Shown here: positions 41,087 to 48,776 of the stretch, in pieces
Position numbering within the stretch: the first letter of the stretch is position 1
Layout of the letters: each line of letters starts with the position of its first letter
Assembly: GCA_023663635.1 (NCBI GenBank)
Contig: JAMPHD010000003.1
Location: forward strand, 95,079-159,078
DNA from: Acetatifactor muris
GTDB lineage: Bacteria > Bacillota > Clostridia > Lachnospirales > Lachnospiraceae
Reading direction: 5' to 3'
Length of the DNA: 64,000 nt
Notes under the pieces: model-generated
The model's database searches: none
What the model was told of the DNA's origin: nothing
Seen by the model: the letters and a program-made list of their open reading frames with translations, nothing else
Program-made: the position numbers and the translations under genes

Positions 41087-42830
41087 ACGACGTTCCCTCT
41101 CTCTCAAACTGTTCCATCAGACTGCCAAATTCCTGCATTCTACTCTCCAGCAGAGGCACGTTTTTGGCATCAATATTGGTCATGGAGCGGAATTGCAGCA
41201 GATTCTTGTCCAACGCGCGAAATTCGCTGTCAAACAATTCGTCCAACCGCTCCAGAGTCCGGCTCTCCATCAATTCCCTTGTGGCCTCTATGTTTGTCTT
41301 AAATTCTTCTATATACTTCTCCGTATTTTTCTCCATTTTGCCGTCAAACAGCATATCCGCAAGCTTTTTCCCGGCCTCATATCCCGCCGTGCCCAGGACG
41401 AGCGCCGCCACCACGGCCGCAGTGAAAGCCGCAGCCTCCGGCGCCAAAAGGAGCGCCGCCGCGCCGCCCGCGATTCCCGTCGCCACGGTGGACACGGTGG
41501 TCGTGACCGCGACCTGCGAATCCCGTTTCCTGCGGGCTGCCCAGACTTTATCGAAGAGTTCCTCCGACACTGCCAGGAGCGTCATATAGTCCTCATGGGA
41601 GGCCAGGGTCACTTGGCGCGTATGGCTGACCGCCGTGGTCCTGCTCTTTGCCAGAGAGCCGTAAAAGGCATCCGTCTCCGCCAGGATCACATCCCGGCTT
41701 TCCAGATAATCCTGTAAATCCCTGCAGATGTCATCTATCTCGGCAATGTAATGCCGCATGACCTTACCTGTCTGCTCCGACACCCGATTGTTCAGGATCG
41801 TCTCGTAGCGTTCCACTTCATGGCGCAGCCAATCCATAAACACCTTCTTGCTGCGGGTATTGGGATTGCGCTTTAATTCCTTGGGGTCAAACTGTCTGAG
41901 GATACTGTCCCCGTACCGTCCGATCTCCTCTCTGATCACCCGCGTCACATCATCCTTCAGTGTCCGGATCTTTTCTTCCTGCTCCTCATAGAATGTCCGA
42001 ATCTGAGTCTCCATGAGCGATAAGATCCTCTTATCCTCCGCATATTGCCTGACGCGTCTCTCCACGGACGCGTTCAGCGTATTTTGGATCCTGACCAGCG
42101 CGTAGAAATTATTCTGTCTTTTCTGTTCCGCAGGATTTTGTCCGATGATATTCCTGCGCACATAGGAGGTGATCTCCTTGTACGCAGTCTGACTGTCCTG
42201 CAGATCGGACACCGCGAAGACGGGGGCGCTCAGCTCAAGATCCCGCATATAGTCGAGCAGTTGTCTCTTTTTCTTTTCGATGATCTCCGGGGGATACAGA
42301 TCTGACTTGGTCAGAACGCAGATGACCTTCTTGCCCACCGCGTTCCTCTCAATGAAATCCCATGTGTACTCTTCCTGCACATTCTCCGCGGAGAAAACAG
42401 CGAGGATCACATCGGCTCCCCGCGCCAGTTCACTGCTCTGTTCCCTCTTATAGACACCGGGTCCGCCCGCGTCGATCAGGGCGATCCCGTCCAATAGCGC
42501 ATGACTGATAAATCTCCTGTTGTACCCCTCTGCCACCTGAAACACCGCCTCCCGGGCGCCATATCGGATCTCCCAAATCCCGCCTGTCTCCTCCCGGGGC
42601 AGTAACTGCTCGTCGCCTTCCAGAAAGCAGTTCCTGAGCAATGTGGTGCGCCCGGATTTCTCCGCTCCCACCACAAAAAAACGATACACCTGAGAGATTT
42701 CACTCAGAAAAGTCCTGACTTCCCCTTTTACTTTCTCATCATCCGTTTCTTTCAGCACATCCTGCAGAAGAACGGCACATGCCTCCATGCGTTTCCTCTC
42801 CTCCAGGAGCGTTGCCATCTCTGAATCCAT
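41073..42830 (-). CDS. Dynamin-like GTPase with altered P-loop, dynamin-cassette gene 1
   Basis: A 585-residue protein built like bacterial dynamin-like proteins. The GTPase domain has a P-loop GAEKSGRTT (residues 55-63, Arg in place of the usual Lys), a G3 motif DAGGPG near 120 and G4 TKSD at 174-177. A long helical region follows, and a hydrophobic hairpin at about 441-483 (VATGIAGGAAALLLAP...AVVAALVLGTAGYEAG) may be the membrane-inserting paddle. It could remodel membranes; some family members act in phage defence or toxin export. ATG at 42830 preferred over TTG at 42845. It starts 48 bp after gpsA. Confidence 0.82.
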   Translation of the reverse strand: MDSEMATLLEERKRMEACAVLLQDVLKETDDEKVKGEVRTFLSEISQVYRFFVVGAEKSGRTTLLRNCFLEGDEQLLPREETGGIWEIRYGAREAVFQVAEGYNRRFISHALLDGIALIDAGGPGVYKREQSSELARGADVILAVFSAENVQEEYTWDFIERNAVGKKVICVLTKSDLYPPEIIEKKKRQLLDYMRDLELSAPVFAVSDLQDSQTAYKEITSYVRRNIIGQNPAEQKRQNNFYALVRIQNTLNASVERRVRQYAEDKRILSLMETQIRTFYEEQEEKIRTLKDDVTRVIREEIGRYGDSILRQFDPKELKRNPNTRSKKVFMDWLRHEVERYETILNNRVSEQTGKVMRHYIAEIDDICRDLQDYLESRDVILAETDAFYGSLAKSRTTAVSHTRQVTLASHEDYMTLLAVSEELFDKVWAARRKRDSQVAVTTTVSTVATGIAGGAAALLLAPEAAAFTAAVVAALVLGTAGYEAGKKLADMLFDGKMEKNTEKYIEEFKTNIEATRELMESRTLERLDELFDSEFRALDKNLLQFRSMTNIDAKNVPLLESRMQEFGSLMEQFEREGTSYGYC

Positions 42831-42878
42831 AACCCTCTCCCTCAAAATCCGACAACTCCGGCTGCCTGTCTTGGCTGC

Positions 42879-43889
42879 CTACTCCGCCCACATGCTCTCG
42901 GAGACCTCTATCTTTCTGTCGCGCAGCATCAGCTCCTTCACGGCCTGCGCGGCGCTCTTTCCGTCAAATAATACGTCGTTCACCTGCCGGATGATGGGAA
43001 TCTCCACATTGTACTTCTCCGCCAATGCCATGGCAGCCTTGGCGGAATAAACGCCTTCCACCACCATCTGCACCTCATCCATGGCCTCCTGCATGGTCTT
43101 GCCCTGTCCGATGAGGATGCCGGCGCGGCGGTTCCTGGAGTGCATGGAGGCGCAGGTCACGATCAGGTCACCGATTCCGGTAAGCCCGCAGAAAGTCTCA
43201 AATTTCCCTCCCATGGCCGTGCCCAGTCTGGCAATCTCCGTGATGCCTCTGGTGATCAGCGCAGCCTTGGTATTGTCCCCGTATCCCAGTCCGTCCGCAA
43301 TGCCGGCGGCAAGAGCCACCACATTCTTGAGAGACCCGCCAAGCTCGATCCCCAAGACATCCGGGCTGGTGTAGACGCGGAACACTTCGCTCATGAACAG
43401 ATTCTGAATATACTCCGCCGTGGCTCTGCTCCTGGCGCCCACCACCACGGAGGTGGGAAGTCCTCTGCCGACCTCCTCCGCATGGGACGGTCCCGACAGC
43501 ACCGCCACATCCGCCTGCGGGATCTCCTGCTCTATGATCTCGGAGAGCGTCATCAGGGTATTGTCCTCAATGCCCTTTGCCACATTGACGATCTTCTGTC
43601 CGGGCGCGACCAATTTCCCGAAACGGGCCGCCGTGCTGCGGGTGTAGGAACTCGCCACCGCCATGACCAACAGATCCTTGTCCTGCACGGCCAAGACATC
43701 ATCCGCGGTAAAAGTCATATCCTCCGCCAGTTTCACTCCCGGCAGCATCTTGTGCTCATGCTCCCTCGAGAGCATCTCCACCTCCGCCGCCAGAGCGGAC
43801 CAGATCGTGATCTCATGTCCGTTTTTGTGTAACAGTACGGAGAGGGCAATGCCCCAACTTCCTCCGCCCAGAATACAAATCTTTGCCAT
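42879..43889 (-). CDS. gpsA: NAD(P)-dependent glycerol-3-phosphate dehydrogenase
   Basis: A 336-residue enzyme that reduces dihydroxyacetone phosphate to sn-glycerol-3-phosphate, the backbone for phospholipids. The Rossmann motif ICILGGGSWGIALSVLL is at the N-terminus; LSGPSHAEEVGRGLPTSVVV, the catalytic Lys in LGIELGGSLKNVVALAAGIADGLGYGDNTKAALITRG and GLTGIGDLIVTC are visible. It follows plsY, which uses its product, with a 70-bp gap. Confidence 0.97.
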   Translation of the reverse strand: MAKICILGGGSWGIALSVLLHKNGHEITIWSALAAEVEMLSREHEHKMLPGVKLAEDMTFTADDVLAVQDKDLLVMAVASSYTRSTAARFGKLVAPGQKIVNVAKGIEDNTLMTLSEIIEQEIPQADVAVLSGPSHAEEVGRGLPTSVVVGARSRATAEYIQNLFMSEVFRVYTSPDVLGIELGGSLKNVVALAAGIADGLGYGDNTKAALITRGITEIARLGTAMGGKFETFCGLTGIGDLIVTCASMHSRNRRAGILIGQGKTMQEAMDEVQMVVEGVYSAKAAMALAEKYNVEIPIIRQVNDVLFDGKSAAQAVKELMLRDRKIEVSESMWAE

Positions 43890-43959
43890 AATCCCTCTTT
43901 TCCGTGGTCACCCACTGCTTTTATCGTAATCCTCTCATCACATTCTTCTTTATTGATCC

Positions 43960-44607
43960 TTATTGGTTCTTCTTAGACAGATAGGTCTTGCGCTCCTCCC
44001 CCCGGATCAGTCGCTTTATGTTCTCGCGATGTTTCCAAAAGGCCATGGCGCTGAGACACAGGCAGATCACATACATCTCGTTCAGCGTGGCCTGACTCGC
44101 CCCGCTAAACACGCCCGCCTGACCGCAGATCACCATCTCGATCATAAATCCCACATACACGAGCAGCGATCCCAGAGACACATAATGGGTGAGAAAGAAA
44201 GTGCCGAAAAACACGATCACACCCATGGGGATCAGATAGGGATGCAGGGAAAGGATCAGTCCCGCCGTGGCGGCGATGCCTTTTCCACCCTTAAAACCCA
44301 TGTAAAAGGGAAAATTATGCCCCAGTATCGCCCCTGCTGCCGAGTAGACGCACAGCAGATAGATGGTGTCAGGATGAGCGGCGCCAAAGATCAGCCTGGT
44401 AACGCACACCGCCAAAATACATTTCACGCAGTCTCCAAAGAGAACGATCGCGCCCGCCTTCTTGCCCAACACGCGCAGGGCGTTGGTGGTGCCGGCATTT
44501 CCGCTGCCGTGCTCGCGAATGTCGATCCCGTGCAATTTTCCATAAAAATAAGCCGTCTGGAACAGACCGAACACATATCCCAGAGCCAGACAAATAATAC
44601 GCTCCAT
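43960..44607 (-). CDS. plsY: Glycerol-3-phosphate acyltransferase PlsY
   Basis: A 215-residue membrane enzyme with about five spans that transfers acyl groups from acyl-phosphate to glycerol-3-phosphate, the first step of phosphatidate synthesis. The conserved loops are GSGNAGTTNALRVLGKKAGAIVLFGDCVKC near residue 35, LGHNFPFYMGFKGGKGIAATAG near 95-115 and THYVSLGSL near 145. It sits between der and gpsA, 10 bp after der. Confidence 0.97.
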   Translation of the reverse strand: MERIICLALGYVFGLFQTAYFYGKLHGIDIREHGSGNAGTTNALRVLGKKAGAIVLFGDCVKCILAVCVTRLIFGAAHPDTIYLLCVYSAAGAILGHNFPFYMGFKGGKGIAATAGLILSLHPYLIPMGVIVFFGTFFLTHYVSLGSLLVYVGFMIEMVICGQAGVFSGASQATLNEMYVICLCLSAMAFWKHRENIKRLIRGEERKTYLSKKNQ

Positions 44608-44617
44608 ACTCTCACCT

Positions 44618-45964
44618 TTACCCTTTTTCAGCTTTTTCCTTGCGCTCTCTGATGATGAATCTCAAAGGCGTGCCCTTGAATCCGAATGTGTCCCGGATCT
44701 TGTTCTCAATATATCTGGTGTACGAAAAGTGCATGAGCTCCCTGTCGTTCACAAAGATCACAAAGGTGGGCGGTTTCACGGACACCTGTGTGATATAGTA
44801 CAGGCGCAGTCTCTTGCCCTTGTCCGCGGGAGGCTGCTGCATGGCCACCGCCTCCGCCATGATCTCGTTCAACACGCCGGTGGATACGCGCATGGCATGA
44901 TTCTCGCTGACGATATCTATGGTCTCGAAGAGTTTGGGCAGACGCTGTCCCGTCTTGGCGGATATGAACAGGATCTCTGCATAGGGCATATAGGACAGCA
45001 CATTGCGCACCCGCTCCGTGAAACGATAGATGGTCTTGTCGTCCTTTTCCAACGCGTCCCATTTGTTCACGGCGATGATCACCGCCTTGCCTCTGTCATG
45101 GGCGATCCCCGCGATCTTGGCATCCTGTTCGGTGACGCCCTCCACGGCATCGATCACCAACACCACCACATCCGCTTTCTCCACGGCGCTGACCGTGCGG
45201 ACGATCATATATTTCTCCAGATCTTCCTTGATCTTGTTCTTGCGGCGAAGTCCCGCCGTGTCAATGAACACATATTCCTTGCCGTTGTAGAGGATCTCCG
45301 TATCCACCGCGTCCCGCGTGGTCCCCGCAATGTCGGATACGATCAGCCGTTCCTCCCCCAGGAGTTTGTTGATGATCGAGGATTTGCCCACATTCGGTTT
45401 GCCCACGATGGCCACTCTGGGGCGCTCGTCCTCCTCATCCTCCGGTATCTCCTCCGGGAAGTGGGCCACCACCTCCTCCAACATATCCCCCAATCCCAGA
45501 CGATTCGCCGCCGAGATGGGACGGGGTTCGCCGATGCCCAGATTGTAAAATTCATAGACATCCGGCATGTATTTCTCAAAGCTGTCCACCTTGTTCACCA
45601 CCAGCACCACCGGCTTGTGGGAGCGGCGCAGCATATCCGCCACCTTGGCATCCGAGTCCACCAGTCCCTGTTTGACATCCACCAGAAAAATAATGACATC
45701 CGCCGTGTCTATGGCGATCTGCGCCTGCATGCGCATCTGTGACAGGATGATGTCCTTGGAGTCCGGCTCGATACCCCCCGTGTCGATCAGTGTAAAATTC
45801 TTGTCAAGCCAACTCACATCCGCGTAGATACGGTCTCGCGTGATGCCGGGCGTGTCCTGTACGATTGCGATTCTCTCCCCTGCCAGCGCGTTGAACAGAG
45901 TGGACTTGCCCACATTGGGACGTCCCACCACTGCCACCACCGGCTTGGAACTGTTCTTTGTCAT
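44618..45964 (-). CDS. der: Ribosome biogenesis GTPase Der (EngA)
   Basis: A 448-residue GTPase with two tandem G domains and a C-terminal KH-like domain, needed for 50S assembly. First G domain: [29 protein letters not shown]; second: [30 protein letters not shown]. It overlaps the DUF512 gene upstream by 4 bp (ATGA). Confidence 0.98.
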   Translation of the reverse strand: MTKNSSKPVVAVVGRPNVGKSTLFNALAGERIAIVQDTPGITRDRIYADVSWLDKNFTLIDTGGIEPDSKDIILSQMRMQAQIAIDTADVIIFLVDVKQGLVDSDAKVADMLRRSHKPVVLVVNKVDSFEKYMPDVYEFYNLGIGEPRPISAANRLGLGDMLEEVVAHFPEEIPEDEEDERPRVAIVGKPNVGKSSIINKLLGEERLIVSDIAGTTRDAVDTEILYNGKEYVFIDTAGLRRKNKIKEDLEKYMIVRTVSAVEKADVVVLVIDAVEGVTEQDAKIAGIAHDRGKAVIIAVNKWDALEKDDKTIYRFTERVRNVLSYMPYAEILFISAKTGQRLPKLFETIDIVSENHAMRVSTGVLNEIMAEAVAMQQPPADKGKRLRLYYITQVSVKPPTFVIFVNDRELMHFSYTRYIENKIRDTFGFKGTPLRFIIRERKEKAEKG

Positions 45965-47334
45965 CTTTCATCTCCTTGCTCTGCAGCCGCCAATATACTT
46001 TCCAAAAAATCATATCCACTTGATTTTACAATATAAATCGGAACTTGTAAAGATTCTTCCAGATCCGTCACCGTCAGATCGTCCAAAAACACATCCTCAT
46101 CGCTGCGCAGCACATTGCGCGGCAGCAAAAGTCTTCGACCCAATTCCCGCCCGCGCAACTGCTCTCTGATATCCTGTCCCGTGAGAAGTCCCGACACCGT
46201 GATGTTCTCTCCGAAAAAGTGATTGCGGATGGCGTAGACCCTAATGTCCACGTTGGGAAATCTCTCCATCACTTCGGCGCACATTTGTTGAATATAGGGA
46301 TAGGCCAGAACCCCCGTGGCGAGGGATACGATTGCCTTCCGGGATTGCGTTCCCTCCCCGCTCTCAGACAGCGGATCCTCCCCTTCCGGCATCCGGCTCA
46401 GCGCGTCCTGAAACTCATCCAACAGAAGGCGCAACATCCCCACACCGTTCTCCAACTGAAGATAGCCGTCATAGCGCTCCTCCCCGGGCATCTCAGCCCC
46501 TGCCATGACATACCACTCATCCCCGGCATGGACAAAATGTGTGCCATATCTCGCATAACATTCGTCCTGAAAACGATGTATGATCCCGAGAACCTCCTTT
46601 GCGTCCTCCGCATTGAAGGGCTCCAGAGGATACAGTCCCTCCCTGAACCCGGACAATCCCACCGGCACCACGGACACGCTCTCCAGATTGGGAATATATT
46701 TCATCAGTTCCCGGATGCTGAACTCCAGCTCGGCGCCGTCATTGATCCCCTTGCAGAGCACGATCTGTCCGTTCATGAGGATATCGGCCTCGTTCAGCCT
46801 GTCCACTTTCCTGAGAGCCTCCCCCGCGAAACGGTTGTTCAACATCCTGCACCTGAGCTCGGGATTCATGGTGTGAAAGGAAATGTTGATGGGGGAGAGC
46901 CGATATCTGCAGATCCTGTCAATGTCGTGGTCGGACATATTGGTGAGCGTCACATAATTGCCCTGCAGAAAGGACAGTCTGGAGTCATCATCTTTGAAAT
47001 ATAAGGTGTCCCGCATCCCCTTCGGCATCTGGTCGATGAAACAGAAGATGCATTTGTTGTGGCAGTGGCGGTATTCATCCATGAGCCCGTTCTCAAACTC
47101 AATCCCCAGATCCTCGTCCGGATCCTTGTCGATCTCCAAGAGCCACTGTTCCCCGTCCTTTTTCTGCACCAATACTTCAATGTAACTGTCCTGGATCAGA
47201 AACTGATAGTCAAAGATATCTTCTATTTCGGTGTTGTCGATGGACAACAGCTCATCGCCCGCCTCTATGTCCATCTCCTCCGCGATACTGCCCTTTTTTA
47301 CGGATCTTACGATATGTCTGCACCGTTTCTCCAT
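45961..47334 (-). CDS. DUF512 domain protein with PDZ-like start and radical-SAM-like core
   Basis: A 457-residue protein. A PDZ-like segment (residues about 5-60, [22 protein letters not shown]) is followed by [31 protein letters not shown], whose CxxCF spacing resembles a radical SAM cluster site ([11 protein letters not shown]), and a C-terminal DUF512 domain with [30 protein letters not shown]. Function is unknown. Present next to der, plsY and gpsA in many Clostridia. It has its own promoter, divergent from prs. Confidence 0.9.
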   Translation of the reverse strand: MEKRCRHIVRSVKKGSIAEEMDIEAGDELLSIDNTEIEDIFDYQFLIQDSYIEVLVQKKDGEQWLLEIDKDPDEDLGIEFENGLMDEYRHCHNKCIFCFIDQMPKGMRDTLYFKDDDSRLSFLQGNYVTLTNMSDHDIDRICRYRLSPINISFHTMNPELRCRMLNNRFAGEALRKVDRLNEADILMNGQIVLCKGINDGAELEFSIRELMKYIPNLESVSVVPVGLSGFREGLYPLEPFNAEDAKEVLGIIHRFQDECYARYGTHFVHAGDEWYVMAGAEMPGEERYDGYLQLENGVGMLRLLLDEFQDALSRMPEGEDPLSESGEGTQSRKAIVSLATGVLAYPYIQQMCAEVMERFPNVDIRVYAIRNHFFGENITVSGLLTGQDIREQLRGRELGRRLLLPRNVLRSDEDVFLDDLTVTDLEESLQVPIYIVKSSGYDFLESILAAAEQGDER

Positions 47335-47373
47335 TGGTTTTCACACTTTCCCTTCCTCTGCGTTCCTGATACT

Positions 47374-47419
47374 ATCATACAAGAAATTTCTTGACGTGTC
47401 ACTATGGGAATGTTATAAA
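47374..47419. promoter_or_regulatory. Abutting divergent promoters of prs and the DUF512 gene, with a central palindrome
   Basis: Plus strand, toward prs: TTGACG (47391-47396), 17 bp, TATAAA (47414-47419). Minus strand, toward the DUF512 gene: GTGACA (47397-47402), 17 bp, TATGAT (47374-47379). The two -35 boxes are adjacent. A perfect 14-bp palindrome CAAGAAATTTCTTG (47380-47393) overlaps the prs -35 and fills most of the spacer of the other promoter, a plausible operator for shared control. Confidence 0.75.
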
Positions 47420-47504
47420 TTAAATGTCGGGGATTATAGAATACTTTTATCAAAAATCCCGGCACATAAATACACGCGTACACAATCTACCTTGGAGGAA
47501 GAAC

Positions 47505-48704
47505 ATGCCTAACCTACGAGAACTGGAAAATGCCATGCCCGTCGCGCCTTTAAAGATCGCCGCCCTGCCCTCCGCCGAGCGGATGGGACAACGGATCAAC
47601 GATTACATGGTCAATTTCCGCAAGAATATCCGAAATGACAAAGTCAAGAATGATCCCGCTTTTCACGGTTATATAGAGAAAAATTATCTTGTGGACCTCA
47701 AGATCCCCCGCTTTGGGAGCGGTGAGGCCAAGGCGGAGTTCGGTGAGACGATCCGCGGAAAGGATCTGTTTCTCTTGACGGATGTGTGCAATCACAGCAT
47801 CACCTATGAGATGAACGGCTACACCAATCATATGTCCCCTGACGACCACTATCAGGATCTGAAACGTGTCATCGCCGCGTGTGCCGGCAAGGCGCATCGC
47901 GTCAATGTGATCATGCCCTTTCTGTACGAAGGCAGACAGCACAAGCGAAACGGCAGAGAATCCCTTGACTGCGCTTACGCGTTGAGGGAACTGAGCAATA
48001 TGGGAGTGCACAATCTCATCACTTTCGACGCCCATGACCCTCGTGTGGCCAACGCGACGCCGCTAAACGGTTTCGACAATTTCGCGACGTCCTATCAGTT
48101 CATCAAAGCGCTCTTAAACGCTGAGGATGACCTGTTGCTCGACAAGGAGCATCTGTTGGTCATCAGCCCCGATGAGGGCGCGTTAGACCGCGCCATTTAC
48201 TTTGCCGGCGTGCTGGGCGTGGATACCGGCATGTTCTACAAGCGCAGGGACTACTCCGTCATCGTAAACGGCAAGAATCCCATTGTAGCCCATGAGTTTC
48301 TGGGAGATAATATTGACGGCAAGGACATCATCATCGTTGATGACATGATCTCCTCCGGCGGCAGTATGCTCGACACCGCCAGACAGTTGAAAAAGATGAA
48401 CGCCCGCCGTGTGTTCATCTGCTGTACTTTCGGCCTGTTCACCAACGGACTTAAAGACTTTGACGCCGCCTACGAACAGGGTGATTTTGACAAGGTGGTC
48501 ACCACGGATCTGACTTATCTGCCCCCCGAGCTCTATACAAGGCCCTATTTCATCGAGGCTGATATGAGCAAATTCGTGACTTCCCTCATTGATTTCATGA
48601 ATCACGATATATCACTCTCCAATGTATTCGCCACCACCGAGAAGATGCAGGGCATCTTGGACGCGTACAACGAAAGGCGAAATGTGGAAATGGATTTTAT
48701 CTGA
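47505..48704 (+). CDS. prs: Ribose-phosphate pyrophosphokinase (long form)
   Basis: A 399-residue PRPP synthase. The start at 47505 (MPNLRELENAMP) has a strong GGAGGAAG site. The PRPP-binding loop DIIIVDDMISSGGSM lies near residue 270, and MPFLYEGRQHKRNGRESLDCAYALRELSNMGV and TFDAHDPRV carry the ATP and ribose phosphate contacts. It is about 80 residues longer than the bacterial 315-residue form, because of an N-terminal extension and altered flexible loop seen in some Clostridia. It supplies PRPP for nucleotide, His and Trp synthesis. Confidence 0.93.
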   Translation: MPNLRELENAMPVAPLKIAALPSAERMGQRINDYMVNFRKNIRNDKVKNDPAFHGYIEKNYLVDLKIPRFGSGEAKAEFGETIRGKDLFLLTDVCNHSITYEMNGYTNHMSPDDHYQDLKRVIAACAGKAHRVNVIMPFLYEGRQHKRNGRESLDCAYALRELSNMGVHNLITFDAHDPRVANATPLNGFDNFATSYQFIKALLNAEDDLLLDKEHLLVISPDEGALDRAIYFAGVLGVDTGMFYKRRDYSVIVNGKNPIVAHEFLGDNIDGKDIIIVDDMISSGGSMLDTARQLKKMNARRVFICCTFGLFTNGLKDFDAAYEQGDFDKVVTTDLTYLPPELYTRPYFIEADMSKFVTSLIDFMNHDISLSNVFATTEKMQGILDAYNERRNVEMDFI

Positions 48705-48721
48705 TATCCGCTCATGACACA

Positions 48722-48753
48722 AAGGGCCGTCTCCCATATATGGGGACGGCCCT
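48722..48753. terminator. Bidirectional terminator between prs and the sensor kinase gene
   Basis: Arms AAGGGCCGTC and GACGGCCCTT extended by CCC/GGG with a short AT loop, followed by TCTTT on the plus strand and preceded by A-rich DNA. It can end both the plus-strand prs transcript and the minus-strand two-component transcript. Confidence 0.85.
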
Positions 48754-48776
48754 TCTTTGAATGCCCCGGCGCGGGA

